The position numbers were made by a program, and so were the translations under genes. Shown here piece by piece: positions 41,794-50,719 of a stretch of DNA of 64,000 nt. This DNA comes from JADJOM01 sp963817435 (GTDB taxonomy: Bacteria; Gemmatimonadota; Gemmatimonadetes; Gemmatimonadales; GWC2-71-9): the NCBI GenBank assembly GCA_963817435.1, contig CAWFNY010000001.1, positions 620,001 to 684,000 of the forward strand, read 5' to 3'. Position 1 is the stretch's first letter; each line of letters starts with the position of its first letter. Below the pieces are notes generated by a model. That model saw nothing but the letters and a program-made list of their open reading frames with translations, was not told the origin of the DNA and did no database searches.

Positions 41794-43608
41794 CTACAGG
41801 GCGTTACCGAGGCCGGCCATGATCCTTTCAGCGAGCTTCGTGGAGAAGCCCGGGAGACTGGCGATCTCTCCGGCGGTTGCCGACTTCACACCCGCAAGGC
41901 TGCCAAAATGCTCGAGCAGGACCCGACGTCTGGAGGGACCGACGCCGGGGATCTCCAGGAGGGCCGAGGTGATGGTCCGCTCGGTCCTCCGTTTGCGATT
42001 GTAGGCGACCCCGAACCGGTGGGTCTCATCGCGAATGCGCTGCAGCAGCCGGAGCGATGGGCTCCGCCGCGAGAGCCTGAGGCTCTCCGCCCGGCCCGGC
42101 AGGAATATCTCCTCTTCCCTCTTGGCGAGACTCACCATCGGAACCTCGCCAAGGCCGAGGCCGGTGGCCGCTTCACGGGCGGCGGAGAGCTGTCCCTTCC
42201 CTCCATCAATGACGATGAGATCGGGGAGCGGTTTCTGCTCCTCGCGGCGTCTGGTGAGGTAGCGGGTGATCACCTCGTGAATCGCCGCGTAGTCATCCTG
42301 CTGGCCTACTCCCTTGATCTTGAACTTGCGGTACTCGCTCTTTCGCGGGCGGCCCGCCTCGAACCAGACGAGCGAGCCCACGGTATCGCGGCCCTGGTTC
42401 GTGGAGATGTCGACGCAGATCATGCTGCGGGGCACGGTGCTGAGGCCGAGGTCTCGGCCGAGGGCATACACGGGGTCTCCGGCGCGCTCGTCGGTCTCGA
42501 AGGACTCGATCCGGAGGCTCTCCATGAGGTGCCGCGCGTTCTGGTCGGCGAGGTCCAGCCAGCGGCGAGCGGTCCCCCGCTGGGGCACGTTCCACTCGGT
42601 CTCCGGCATCAGCTCCTGCAGCAGGTCGACGTCCGCTGGCGGAAATGGCAGCACCAGGCGTCTGACACGATCGGGCGTCGGGATGTAGGAACGGACCAGG
42701 AGGAAATTGAGGATCTGGTCGTCGGTCTCCTCATTGAGATTCTCCAGGAAGGCGTGGTCACGCGCGATGACGCGACCGTCGCGTACCCGCATGAGCACAC
42801 CGACGGCGTCGTCGCCGTCCCGGGCGAAACCGATCACGTCGGCGTCACCGGTGCCGATCACTTCCACGCTCGACGGCGCGTCGATCTGCTCGAGCCACTT
42901 GAGCTGGTCCCGCAGCAGCCCGGCACGCTCGTAGTCCTGCCGCTCACTGGCGGCGGCCATCGCGGTCCGCACCTTTCCGCGCACATCGACCGTGCGGCCC
43001 TCCAGGAAGTCGAGCACCTCGACGACCATGGCGCGATAGTCCTCCTGCGTCTGCCAGCCGACGCAAGGCGCCTTGCACCTTCCGATGTGATAGTCGAGGC
43101 ACGGCCGCTCGCGGCGCTCGCGCGGGAGGTCGTCGTGACAACTGCGGACGGTGTACAGGCGGCGCACGACGGCGAGGGTGCGGCGGAGCAGCGTCACGTC
43201 GGTGTACGGGCCGAAATACCTGGCGCCGGTGAAGTCGCGCCGGCGGGTGACCAGGACCCTCGGAAACGGCTCGCCGACCGTGACGACGATCGAGGGATAG
43301 CTCTTGTCGTCCTTGAGGCGGACGTTGAACTTCGGCTGGTACTCCTTGATCAGATTGTTCTCGAGCAGCAGCGACTGCGCCTCGTTCGCCACCACGATGG
43401 TCTCGACGTCGGCAATGTGCCGGACCAGCCACTGATTCTTGGGACTGAGCGCATGGTCCTGCGCGAAGTAGCTCCGCACCCGGCTCCTGAGCCGCTTGGC
43501 CTTCCCCACGTACAGCACGTTCCCGGCGGCGTCCTTCCAGAGGTAGACGCCGGGTTGATCCGAGAGGGTGTCCAGCTTGCGCTGGAGGGCGTCGGGGAGG
43601 TCGGTCAT
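41794..43608 (-). CDS. uvrC: Excinuclease ABC subunit C
   Basis: Dual-incision nuclease of nucleotide excision repair, 604 aa. Domains in order: GIY-YIG nuclease (PGVYLWKDAAGNVLYVGKAK, residues ~19-95), a Cys-rich stretch (CLDYHIGRCKAPCVGW, ~150-165), the UVR UvrB-binding motif (ASERQDYERAGLLRDQLKWL), the RNase H-like C-terminal nuclease (SMICVDISTNQGRDTVGSLV, DLIVIDGGKGQLSAA) and tandem HhH (IPGVGPSRRRVLLEHFGSL). Full length. It is 21 bp downstream of murJ. Confidence 0.98.
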   Translation of the reverse strand: MTDLPDALQRKLDTLSDQPGVYLWKDAAGNVLYVGKAKRLRSRVRSYFAQDHALSPKNQWLVRHIADVETIVVANEAQSLLLENNLIKEYQPKFNVRLKDDKSYPSIVVTVGEPFPRVLVTRRRDFTGARYFGPYTDVTLLRRTLAVVRRLYTVRSCHDDLPRERRERPCLDYHIGRCKAPCVGWQTQEDYRAMVVEVLDFLEGRTVDVRGKVRTAMAAASERQDYERAGLLRDQLKWLEQIDAPSSVEVIGTGDADVIGFARDGDDAVGVLMRVRDGRVIARDHAFLENLNEETDDQILNFLLVRSYIPTPDRVRRLVLPFPPADVDLLQELMPETEWNVPQRGTARRWLDLADQNARHLMESLRIESFETDERAGDPVYALGRDLGLSTVPRSMICVDISTNQGRDTVGSLVWFEAGRPRKSEYRKFKIKGVGQQDDYAAIHEVITRYLTRRREEQKPLPDLIVIDGGKGQLSAAREAATGLGLGEVPMVSLAKREEEIFLPGRAESLRLSRRSPSLRLLQRIRDETHRFGVAYNRKRRTERTITSALLEIPGVGPSRRRVLLEHFGSLAGVKSATAGEIASLPGFSTKLAERIMAGLGNAL

Positions 43609-43629
43609 GAGTGCCGGTCGGCGGCGGGC

Positions 43630-45288
43630 TCAGCGGCTGCCTGACTGGAGCCGTCCCAGTACGCGCCGCGCCACCCCTCTGGCCTCCGGGAGCCCGGCGG
43701 CGAGCGTGAGACCCAGGTAGACGAGGCCGAACGGCGTCAGCACCAGCGCCGCCTGCATCAGGGGGCGTGCGAGGGTGATCCAGGTGCCCATGGCGTAAGC
43801 CGCCGCTGCCGCCGCAACTGCCGCCGCCCAGAGGCCGATGAGCGTCCGAAGCGGAAGTCCGGTCGGTCCGATACGGCGATTCAGTCCGCGCCGAAGCAGG
43901 AAGAACTCGAGCCATCCGGCGACGCCGGCCGACGCCGTGAGGCCTGCCGCCCCCCACTTCGGATCGAGACCGAGCGCCAAAGGAAGCGGCACGGCGGAGA
44001 GATAGCCCAGGACCGTCGTCAGCAGGACTCGAAGGATCGCGAAACGGAGCGGCGTCCTCGTGTCACGCAGGGCGTAGAAGCCGGAACTGTAGAGTCGCCC
44101 CATGGTCGCGGCGAGCAGACCGACCGCGGAGCCGGCGAGGATCGCCCAGACGTACCGGCTGTCGGCTGCGGTGAACTTCCCGGTCTGGAAGAGGGCGCCG
44201 GCGATCACGCCGCCGAAGGCCAGAAATGCTGCCGCGGAAGGGATCACAAAGAACGCGATGCGTCGGAGGCCAGCATCGAGGCGGGTGCGCAGGGCACCGG
44301 CGACCTCCGCTTCCGTGCCGGTGGCGCTGGACATCGCGGGCAGTTCTGCAGCAGAGACCGACATACCGAAGAGGCTCACCGGCAAGGTGTAGAGTACCTG
44401 GGCATTGCCGAGCGCTGTCACGGCGCCCGTCCCAAGCAGACTCGCCAGGATGCTGTCCACCCAGGCGCTGATCTGCACGACACCTCGTCCGACGAGCACC
44501 GGCGCGAAATTTGTCAGGACCGTGCGCACAGAGGGTATTCCCGCCCGCAACGAGGGCCGAACCTGGCCCATCAGGGAGGTGACCGTCGGCAGCTGCACCA
44601 TCACCTGCAGCAAGGCTCCCACCACCGATCCCACTGCCGCCATGATGGCGATCCCGGATTCGGTCCGCCGTCCTGCGGTCACAATCACCGTCACAATGAT
44701 CGCGGCGTTCCAGATCACGGGCGCTGCATATGACAGCAGGAAGCGGCGATGACTGTTGAGAACGCCGAGGCACCAGGCCGAGAGGACGAACAGGCCCGCG
44801 CCTGGAAAAAGCAGACGGACGAGTCGCACCGTGAGATCGCGCTTCTCTCCAACGAAGCCAGGCGCGATGAGCGAGGTGAGCGGGCCGGCGAGCAGCATCC
44901 CGAGCAGAACCAGGATTGACGCGGTAAGCGCCAGCAGGCCAAAGACCGCGTTGGCGACTTCCCGGGCTTCGGACTCCCTGCCCTCAGCCCGCAGCCGCGC
45001 GTAGACGGGAATGAACGAGGCCGACAGCACGCCCTCCCCCAGCAGATTCTGGAGGAAGTTGGGAATGCGCATGGCACTGGTGAATGCGTCGCCCGCGTCA
45101 GAGAGGCCAAGGTAGTGCGACAGCACCCGTTGTCGCACCAGTCCGAAGATGCGGCTGAGGAAGATCCCCGCGCCGACGAGCAGTGCGTGACTGGTCCCGC
45201 GTGGCGGCGAGGCAGCGGTGGCTGGCGCGACGGCAGAATTCGGATCAGGCACGGAGGCTGGATCAGGCACGGAGACTGGATCAGGCAC
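43630..45288 (-). CDS. murJ: Lipid II flippase MurJ
   Basis: Polytopic MOP-family flippase of the peptidoglycan precursor, 552 aa with about 14 TM segments. Signatures: SRIFGLVRQRVLSHYLGLS, DAFTSAMRIPNFLQNLLGEG and LSASFIPVYARLRAEGRESE. A cytoplasmic N-terminal tail of about 30 residues is built from a six-residue repeat (VPDPVS, VPDPAS, VPDPNS). The GTG start at 45288 is repeated in each 18-bp DNA unit, so starts at 45270 and 45252 are also possible. 45288 has the best upstream AGGA. Confidence 0.95.
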   Translation of the reverse strand: MPDPVSVPDPASVPDPNSAVAPATAASPPRGTSHALLVGAGIFLSRIFGLVRQRVLSHYLGLSDAGDAFTSAMRIPNFLQNLLGEGVLSASFIPVYARLRAEGRESEAREVANAVFGLLALTASILVLLGMLLAGPLTSLIAPGFVGEKRDLTVRLVRLLFPGAGLFVLSAWCLGVLNSHRRFLLSYAAPVIWNAAIIVTVIVTAGRRTESGIAIMAAVGSVVGALLQVMVQLPTVTSLMGQVRPSLRAGIPSVRTVLTNFAPVLVGRGVVQISAWVDSILASLLGTGAVTALGNAQVLYTLPVSLFGMSVSAAELPAMSSATGTEAEVAGALRTRLDAGLRRIAFFVIPSAAAFLAFGGVIAGALFQTGKFTAADSRYVWAILAGSAVGLLAATMGRLYSSGFYALRDTRTPLRFAILRVLLTTVLGYLSAVPLPLALGLDPKWGAAGLTASAGVAGWLEFFLLRRGLNRRIGPTGLPLRTLIGLWAAAVAAAAAAYAMGTWITLARPLMQAALVLTPFGLVYLGLTLAAGLPEARGVARRVLGRLQSGSR

Positions 45289-45294
45289 GGAGGC
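45241..45294. repeat. Three 18-bp tandem repeats at the murJ start
   Basis: Units at 45241-45258, 45259-45276 and 45277-45294 differ at only a few positions; the core is GGATCAGGCACGGAG. On the - strand each unit contains GTGCCTGATCC and so encodes a possible murJ start codon plus Val-Pro-Asp-Pro. Copy number could vary by slippage. Confidence 0.85.
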
Positions 45295-45300
45295 CTGATC

Positions 45301-45582
45301 CTACTGTTGCTTCGGTGGGGGAAGCGTGGAGCGGTTGGGATGCTCCTCAAGGAGCCGCTGAAGGAACTGATTCTCTTCCTGGAGCGACGTGACGGCGCGC
45401 TGCAGGTCCTCGACCTCGCCGCGAAGCAGCTCCAGGTCCCGGGCGAGGTCCGTCAGATTCGCGGGTTCGGCGGCCGGTCCCTCGAGCCGGCGGGCGAGTG
45501 CCTTCCCGATCGGCGAGTCGATGATGAGCCCCGCGATCGGGATCATGAGGGCGACGAGGAGGATGATGCCGAGGAAGACCAT
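45301..45582 (-). CDS. Small membrane-anchored coiled-coil protein, unknown
   Basis: 93 aa. One N-terminal TM helix (VFLGIILLVALMIPIAGLII, residues 2-21) is followed by a short linker and a predicted coiled coil (LARDLELLRGEVEDLQRAVT and SLQEENQFLQRLLEE, residues ~47-80). It ends in a Pro/Gln tail. The layout recalls PspB-like or FtsB-like small envelope proteins, but no family is recognisable. It sits 12 bp upstream of murJ and 9 bp downstream of bshC on the same strand, so a link to murJ is possible. Confidence 0.72.
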   Translation of the reverse strand: MVFLGIILLVALMIPIAGLIIDSPIGKALARRLEGPAAEPANLTDLARDLELLRGEVEDLQRAVTSLQEENQFLQRLLEEHPNRSTLPPPKQQ

Positions 45583-45591
45583 GGATCGAGT

Positions 45592-47121
45592 CTACCGGGA
45601 GCGCGAGGCCCCTTCAAGGCCCGCGCGGTACCAGGCTTCGATCGTGGTCAGCAGGTCCGTCAGCAGCGAGGGGCCGTACTTGGCCAGCCAGGGCGCCAGG
45701 GTATGCACGCGTTCCTGGGGTTTTCCCAGCGGGAACACAAGCTCGCGGGCGCGCGCGATCTGCTGGGTTTCGGTCATCTGGCGCTTCTTGAGGTGATTCA
45801 CGAGGCGCTTCTCGGCGTCTTGCGTTCCCGAGAGCGCCTGACCGGCAAGGTTGCGGATCGGTTTCTCGATGGTCGGGTCGATGCTTGCGGCCGACCTGGC
45901 GAGGACGTCGTAGTCCCGCTCGATGGTAGCTCGGAGCTCCGCCAGCGCCTGGCGGGCGTCTTCGGGGAGCTGCTCGCGCACCACTCTCGCCTCCAGCTGC
46001 TGCCCCGGGGCCAGGAGTTCCTCCATGGAGGAGCGGAACTTCTCGATGACCCGGTCGGTGCGGGCATCCACCATCATGCCGGACCAGCGCGGCAGTGGAA
46101 GCTGTTCGCGAATGCCGAGTGGGGCGTACACGGTCTGGGCCAGGGCGAGGTAGCGGAGTTCGCCCGGACCGGCGATGTAGGCGACGGTCGGGAGAATCGC
46201 GCTCTCGATGGCAGGGCGCAGCAGCACGTTGGGCGAGAAGCGCCCGGGATCCTCCGCGGCGACCCGCTCTATTTCGGCGAGTGAGAGCTGCTCGTGGCTC
46301 CGCCGGGTGATGAAACCGGGCAGGCGAGCCGCGAGCCGATCCCGTCCCTGCTGGCCCTCGTACATGACGAGGGTCGCACCATCGCCCACGGTCACGCCGG
46401 CATCCCGGCCCTCCGCCCGCAGCCTGCTGTCCCGTGCCACCAGCAGCCGGTCGATCGTCGCCGAGTCGGTGAGTGCCCGGAGCAGGAAGGGCATCTGGGC
46501 GCGCTTCACCGCGGCATGCGTCGCATCGAACACGACGACGCCGAACGGCGCCAGCAGTTCGGCGAGAACGTGCGCGCAGCTGTCGGCGAGTGTCGACTCC
46601 GGCCGGTACCAGCGCTGGAACAGTGCCATGACCTGGTCCCGGAACTCCGAGGGCGGCAGATCGGCGGCGAGTCGTTCGAGCACGGGGCCGATTTCCGGGC
46701 CCACTGGTTCCCGATAGAGCGGCGTGAGCGGCGCATCGGGGGCTCGCTCCCTGAGCGTCATGGTGACCGTGCTGCCGTCGGCAGCGGGCCACGAGGCGTG
46801 GTTGCCTTCCGCGAAGTCGTGATCGCCACCGGCGGCCCAGAACACCGGGACGACGGGCCGGTCCCAGCGTGCCTCACAGAGCCGTGCCATCGCGACGGCA
46901 GAGAGCGCCTTGTGAATGGTGTAGAGCGGCCCGGTGAGCAGGCCGGGCTGCTGTCCGGTGGTGACGACCAGGGTGTCGGGATTCTTGAGCCGGTCGAGTG
47001 CGGCGTGCGTTCCGTCGGCGCAGATGAAGGCTTCGAGCAGACCCGGATGGACGCCGCCCTCGCGGGGCTCGGGCCAGCGGAGCGGAGCCGGGATCGGGGT
47101 CGTGACGATGCGCAGGCTCAT
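45592..47121 (-). CDS. bshC: Bacillithiol biosynthesis cysteine-adding enzyme BshC
   Basis: Adds cysteine to GlcN-malate in the last step of bacillithiol synthesis; 509 aa, near the usual 540. Family marks: VVTTGQQPGLLTGPLYTIHK near residue 52-71, VPVFWAAGGDHDFAEGNHA, GPGELRYLALAQTVYAPLGI and a long C-terminal coiled coil (KRLVNHLKKRQMTETQQIAR). bshA and bshB are not in the window. A bacillithiol pathway in a diderm, GC-rich bacterium fits Gemmatimonadota, Bacteroidota and some Deinococcota. It overlaps the upstream methyltransferase gene by 4 bp. Confidence 0.95.
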   Translation of the reverse strand: MSLRIVTTPIPAPLRWPEPREGGVHPGLLEAFICADGTHAALDRLKNPDTLVVTTGQQPGLLTGPLYTIHKALSAVAMARLCEARWDRPVVPVFWAAGGDHDFAEGNHASWPAADGSTVTMTLRERAPDAPLTPLYREPVGPEIGPVLERLAADLPPSEFRDQVMALFQRWYRPESTLADSCAHVLAELLAPFGVVVFDATHAAVKRAQMPFLLRALTDSATIDRLLVARDSRLRAEGRDAGVTVGDGATLVMYEGQQGRDRLAARLPGFITRRSHEQLSLAEIERVAAEDPGRFSPNVLLRPAIESAILPTVAYIAGPGELRYLALAQTVYAPLGIREQLPLPRWSGMMVDARTDRVIEKFRSSMEELLAPGQQLEARVVREQLPEDARQALAELRATIERDYDVLARSAASIDPTIEKPIRNLAGQALSGTQDAEKRLVNHLKKRQMTETQQIARARELVFPLGKPQERVHTLAPWLAKYGPSLLTDLLTTIEAWYRAGLEGASRSR

Positions 47122-47834
47122 GGGGACACCTGGGCGGTGAGGATGGTGCGGGTGCCCCCGGCGAGCGGCCCCCCCTCGTAATCGCCGTAGCGCCCCGTGA
47201 CCCGGGCGCCATGCGAGTCGATCATCCGTTCCAGCTCCGCCGGCCCGAGCAGTCGCACCCGTTCCTCGAAGCTGCGTCCGGCCGGCATGGTGATCGTCTT
47301 CCGGACGAAGCGCCCGTCGGGCGTGATCATCCGACGGATCTCCGCCAGTTGATCACCGTAGCGCGCGGTCTCTGCTGGAATCAGGGCATCGCGCACCTGC
47401 TCGGCGTTGAGGAAGTCGATCACGAACCAGCCCTTGGGGCGGACGGTTAAGAGCATCTGTCCGATGGCATCGTGATGCTCCTCGTCCGCGGCGAAGTAGC
47501 CGAAGCTCGTGAAGAGATTCACCGTCAAGTCCATGCTGCCAGCGCGAAATGGCAGGGCCCGCATGTCCGCGCGGACGAGGGGGCGCGCGGTCATCCCGGA
47601 CGCGCGCCGGAGCAGCAGCGCGGAGAGATCGAAGCCGAACGGTATCGCCCCCGCCCGCTCCAGCGCCGCCAGATGCCGTCCGGCCCCGCAGGCGACGTCC
47701 AGCACGCGCCAGCCCGCGCGCCACGGCAGCACCTTCCGAAGCAGCGCGACCACGCGCTCGGCGTCGGCCTCATTCCGGTGGGGATAGAGGTGGAGATATT
47801 CCTCCCCGAACCACTCTTCAAACCATTCGGCCAT
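47118..47834 (-). CDS. Class I SAM-dependent methyltransferase
   Basis: 238 aa, cytoplasmic. Motif I is WRVLDVACGAGRHLAALERA (near residue 40-60). ADMRALPFRAGSMDLTVNLF and FTSFGYFAADEEHHDAIGQM follow, and GWFVIDFLNAEQVRDALIPA covers motifs III-IV. The N-terminus (EWFEEWFGEEYLHLYPHRN) is typical of a group annotated only as small-molecule methyltransferases. The substrate is unknown. It overlaps bshC by 4 bp and lies 54 bp downstream of rlmH. Confidence 0.9.
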   Translation of the reverse strand: MAEWFEEWFGEEYLHLYPHRNEADAERVVALLRKVLPWRAGWRVLDVACGAGRHLAALERAGAIPFGFDLSALLLRRASGMTARPLVRADMRALPFRAGSMDLTVNLFTSFGYFAADEEHHDAIGQMLLTVRPKGWFVIDFLNAEQVRDALIPAETARYGDQLAEIRRMITPDGRFVRKTITMPAGRSFEERVRLLGPAELERMIDSHGARVTGRYGDYEGGPLAGGTRTILTAQVSP

Positions 47835-47888
47835 CCGCCGTACGCCTCGACAATCGTACCGCCGGTCGCCGCCCGATGGCGGCCGGCG

Positions 47889-48347
47889 TTACTTGTGGTA
47901 GGGTTCGTGATGGAGGATCGTCCACGCGCGATAAAGCTGCTCGTAGACGACCACTCGTGCCAGTTCGTGGGGGAGCGTCAGCGGCCCCAGGCTCCAGCGC
48001 TCGTCGCAACTGGCGAGCAGCCCCTGCTCGAGGCCGTGAGAACCGCCGATCAGCAGGGTGACGGGCCGGGCCGCCAGCCGCCAGCGGTCCAGCCGGCCAG
48101 CGAGCTGCTCGCTGGACCAGGCGCTGCCCTCGCGGTCGAGCGCGACCAGATACGACCCGGGCCCAATGCGTTCGCGGAGGCGGGCGCCTTCCTGCCGGCA
48201 TCCCTCCTCCGCGTTCGGTGCCTTCCCCGCCTCACGAACCTCGATCTCCGCGGCCCGGCCGTAGCGCGCGAGCCGGCGGAGATACTCATCGGCTGCCGCC
48301 CGGAAGACCGGGCGGAGCTTCCCAACCGCGAGCAGCGTCAGCTGCAC
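47889..48347 (-). CDS. rlmH: 23S rRNA (pseudouridine1915-N3)-methyltransferase RlmH
   Basis: SPOUT-class methyltransferase acting on helix 69 of the assembled ribosome; 152 aa, normal length. It begins QLTLLAVGKLRPVFRAAADE. It has the SPOUT knot region (LVALDREGSAWSSEQLAGRL, LLIGGSHGLEQGLL) and the diagnostic C-terminus YEQLYRAWTILHHEPYHK. The gene begins 1 bp after the gdh stop, so the two are coupled. Confidence 0.97.
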   Translation of the reverse strand: MQLTLLAVGKLRPVFRAAADEYLRRLARYGRAAEIEVREAGKAPNAEEGCRQEGARLRERIGPGSYLVALDREGSAWSSEQLAGRLDRWRLAARPVTLLIGGSHGLEQGLLASCDERWSLGPLTLPHELARVVVYEQLYRAWTILHHEPYHK

Positions 48348-49655
48348 TCAGGCGTACATCCCGCGCAGCCGGTGGACCGCGGCGACCCGCTCGATCGAGA
48401 GCATGTAGGCGCCGATACGGTTGTCCACCGAGTGCTTCTCCGCCATCGTGGTGACTTCCTCAAACGACCGCACCATGATCTTCTCGAGGCGGCTGTTCAC
48501 CGTCTCCTCGTCCCAGAAATACCCGCCGCGGTCCTGCACCCACTCGAAGTAGCTGACGGTGACGCCGCCCGCGTTCGCCAGGATGTCGGGGATGACGAAC
48601 ACCCCCTTCTGGTTCAGGATCTTGTCGGCTGCTGCAGTCGTCGGGCCGTTGGCGCCTTCGCAGATGATCCGGGCCTTGATGTCCGGCGCATTGTCCGCCG
48701 TGATCACGTTCTCGAGCGCCGCGGGGACCAGCACGTCGCAGTCGAGGGTCAGCAGCTCCTCGTTGGTGATGGCTTTGGCGTCCTTGTAGCCCTTCAGGAA
48801 CTTGTTCGCCTTCACATGCGCGAAGACGCTGGCGATGTCGAGTCCCTTGGGGTTGTAGATGCCGCCCGTCTTGTCGCTCACGGCGATGATCGTCATCCCC
48901 TCCTTGCTCATCAGGTCCGCGGCCACCGATCCGACGTTGCCGAAGCCCTGGACGGCCACCCGAGTGCCCTTGAGCGGCATCTTGAGCTTCTTGAGCGCCT
49001 CACGCGTGACGAACATGCAGCCCCGGCCAGTCGCCTCGCGGCGGCCGAGGGAACCGCCCATCTCGATCGGCTTGCCGGTCACGACGGCAGTGACCGTATG
49101 CCGCTTGTGCATCGAGTAGGTGTCCATCACCCACGCCATCACCCGTTCGTTGGTGTTGACGTCCGGTGCGGGCACGTCGGAATCGGGGCCCAGGGTATCG
49201 ATGATGGCGGAGGTGTAACGGCGGGTGAGGCGTTCGACTTCGGCGTTGGACATTCCCGACGGGTCACAGATGACACCGCCCTTGGCGCCACCGAAGGGCA
49301 GGTTGACGACCGCGCACTTCCAGGTCATCCACGCGGCGAGGGCCTTCACCTCTTCGAGCGTCACCTGCATGTCGAACCGGATGCCGCCCTTGGCCGGCCC
49401 CCGGGAGGTGTTGTAGATCACCCGATAGCCGGTGTACACCTCCACGCTGCCGTTATCGCGCTGCACCGGCACCGAGACAATGATCTGTTTCTCGGGCATG
49501 CGCAGGATCTTGTAGAGGCCCTCCTCGAGGTTGAGCCGCTTCGCGGCGTCATCGAAGCGGGACATCATCTCCTCGAACGGGTTGTCCTGGACGAGGAACG
49601 TGTCCTTGTCGGGCCGCATGACGTTCTGGCTGGGGCGGGTACTGGTCGAAGTCAT
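48348..49655 (-). CDS. gdhA: Glu/Leu/Phe/Val dehydrogenase (glutamate dehydrogenase)
   Basis: Oxidative deaminase/reductive aminase, most likely glutamate dehydrogenase; 435 aa, hexameric type. It has GPAKGGIRFDMQVTLEEVKA (substrate Lys region), CAVVNLPFGGAKGGVICDPS, VPAPDVNTNERVMAWVMDTY, VAVQGFGNVGSVAADLMSKE (Rossmann) and ICEGANGPTT. The ATG at 49655 has GGAG 6 bp upstream. The same frame stays open a further 560 bp upstream inside lpxK, but that is GC-driven and not part of this protein. Cofactor preference is not settled. Confidence 0.94.
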   Translation of the reverse strand: MTSTSTRPSQNVMRPDKDTFLVQDNPFEEMMSRFDDAAKRLNLEEGLYKILRMPEKQIIVSVPVQRDNGSVEVYTGYRVIYNTSRGPAKGGIRFDMQVTLEEVKALAAWMTWKCAVVNLPFGGAKGGVICDPSGMSNAEVERLTRRYTSAIIDTLGPDSDVPAPDVNTNERVMAWVMDTYSMHKRHTVTAVVTGKPIEMGGSLGRREATGRGCMFVTREALKKLKMPLKGTRVAVQGFGNVGSVAADLMSKEGMTIIAVSDKTGGIYNPKGLDIASVFAHVKANKFLKGYKDAKAITNEELLTLDCDVLVPAALENVITADNAPDIKARIICEGANGPTTAAADKILNQKGVFVIPDILANAGGVTVSYFEWVQDRGGYFWDEETVNSRLEKIMVRSFEEVTTMAEKHSVDNRIGAYMLSIERVAAVHRLRGMYA

Positions 49656-49672
49656 AGCATCTCCGTTGGTCG

Positions 49673-50719
49673 TTACAGGCGCTCGGCCGGCGTGATGACG
49701 GCATCGAGGGCCACGGCGAGAGTGTCGCCGCCTTCCTCCCACGTGAGGTCCAGCATCGCCACAAGCGGTTCCGGCGCATCCGCCGGCCACTGGTCCCGGA
49801 GCTTCACCGCGTCCTTCTCGGTGATGACCAGATGGTCGGCCCGCCGAGCCGCGTGGGCCAGCCAGGCAACATCCTCCTGGCGGTACTCGTGATGATCTTT
49901 CCAGGTCGCCACCTGCACGGCGGCGCCGGTCGCCTTGATCTGGGCCACGAACGATCCCGGGTCGCCGATCGCCGAGGCGGCCACCACTCGCCGGCCGCTC
50001 AGCGAGGCCGGGTTCGTCTCGCGGCCGCTCAACAATCCTGCAAGCCGCGCCAGCCCGAGGTACGCCATCGCCACTGGGCCACGAAAGTGCGAGCGCAGTT
50101 CGGCGGCCAGCATGTCCGCCGCTTCCCGACTGGCCCGTTTCCGGGTGACCACCACCAGGTCGGCGCGGCGCACCGCGTCGAGACCCTCCCGCCATGGACC
50201 AGCCGGAAGCGGCCACCGGACCGCACGCGTCGTCTCGGCGCTCACCACCAGCACGTTCAGGTCCCGGCGGACGTCCAGCCGCTGAAAGGCGTCGTCAAGC
50301 ACGAGCACGTTCGCGCCGCGGGCCAGTGCCCGCTCCGCGCCCGCGATGCGATTCGGATCGGCGACGACATGCGCCGAGGGCAGTGCGCGTGCGTGCACTC
50401 TGGCTTCGTCGCCCCCACCGTACCCGCGCAGCAGGATCCCCGGGGTGACTCCCTTCTCCGCGTAGTATCTCGCGATCCACATCGCAACCGGTGTCTTGCC
50501 CGAGCCACCGACGGTCAGGTTTCCGACGGCCACCGACGGCAGAGGCAGGTCGTGGGACGGGAGCCAGCCGTTCGCATAGACCGCGGTACGGCTCCGCATC
50601 CAGCCGAGCCAGAGCGCCGAGAGCGGCAGCAGCGCCGCCCGCGCCAGGCGGGCGTCGATGCGCCGGCTCGTCCAGAGCCAGCGGATCAGCCGGTGGGTGT
50701 CGCCGCGCCGTCGGGCCAT
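49673..50719 (-). CDS. lpxK: Tetraacyldisaccharide 4'-kinase
   Basis: Inner-membrane kinase phosphorylating the 4' position of the lipid A precursor; 348 aa. An N-terminal membrane-associated helix (LPLSALWLGWMRSRTAVYAN) precedes Walker A AVGNLTVGGSGKTPVAMW (residues ~66-83). Family blocks VLVLDDAFQRLDVRRDLNVL, RAVRWPLPAGPWREGLDAVR and ASAIGDPGSFV follow. The gene starts 34 bp inside the acyltransferase gene and ends the lipid A run, before gdh. Confidence 0.95.
   Translation of the reverse strand: MARRRGDTHRLIRWLWTSRRIDARLARAALLPLSALWLGWMRSRTAVYANGWLPSHDLPLPSVAVGNLTVGGSGKTPVAMWIARYYAEKGVTPGILLRGYGGGDEARVHARALPSAHVVADPNRIAGAERALARGANVLVLDDAFQRLDVRRDLNVLVVSAETTRAVRWPLPAGPWREGLDAVRRADLVVVTRKRASREAADMLAAELRSHFRGPVAMAYLGLARLAGLLSGRETNPASLSGRRVVAASAIGDPGSFVAQIKATGAAVQVATWKDHHEYRQEDVAWLAHAARRADHLVITEKDAVKLRDQWPADAPEPLVAMLDLTWEEGGDTLAVALDAVITPAERL

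Noticed and set aside
41908..49892. Long + strand frames opposite uvrC (41908-43644) and opposite rlmH, gdh and lpxK (47472-49892)
   Set aside because: They are shadows of well-identified - strand genes, His/Arg/Glu-rich with no recognisable motif.
49656..50216. In-frame extension of gdh upstream of 49655
   Set aside because: The added residues overlap lpxK and have no similarity to any dehydrogenase. The homologous protein starts at the ATG with a good RBS.
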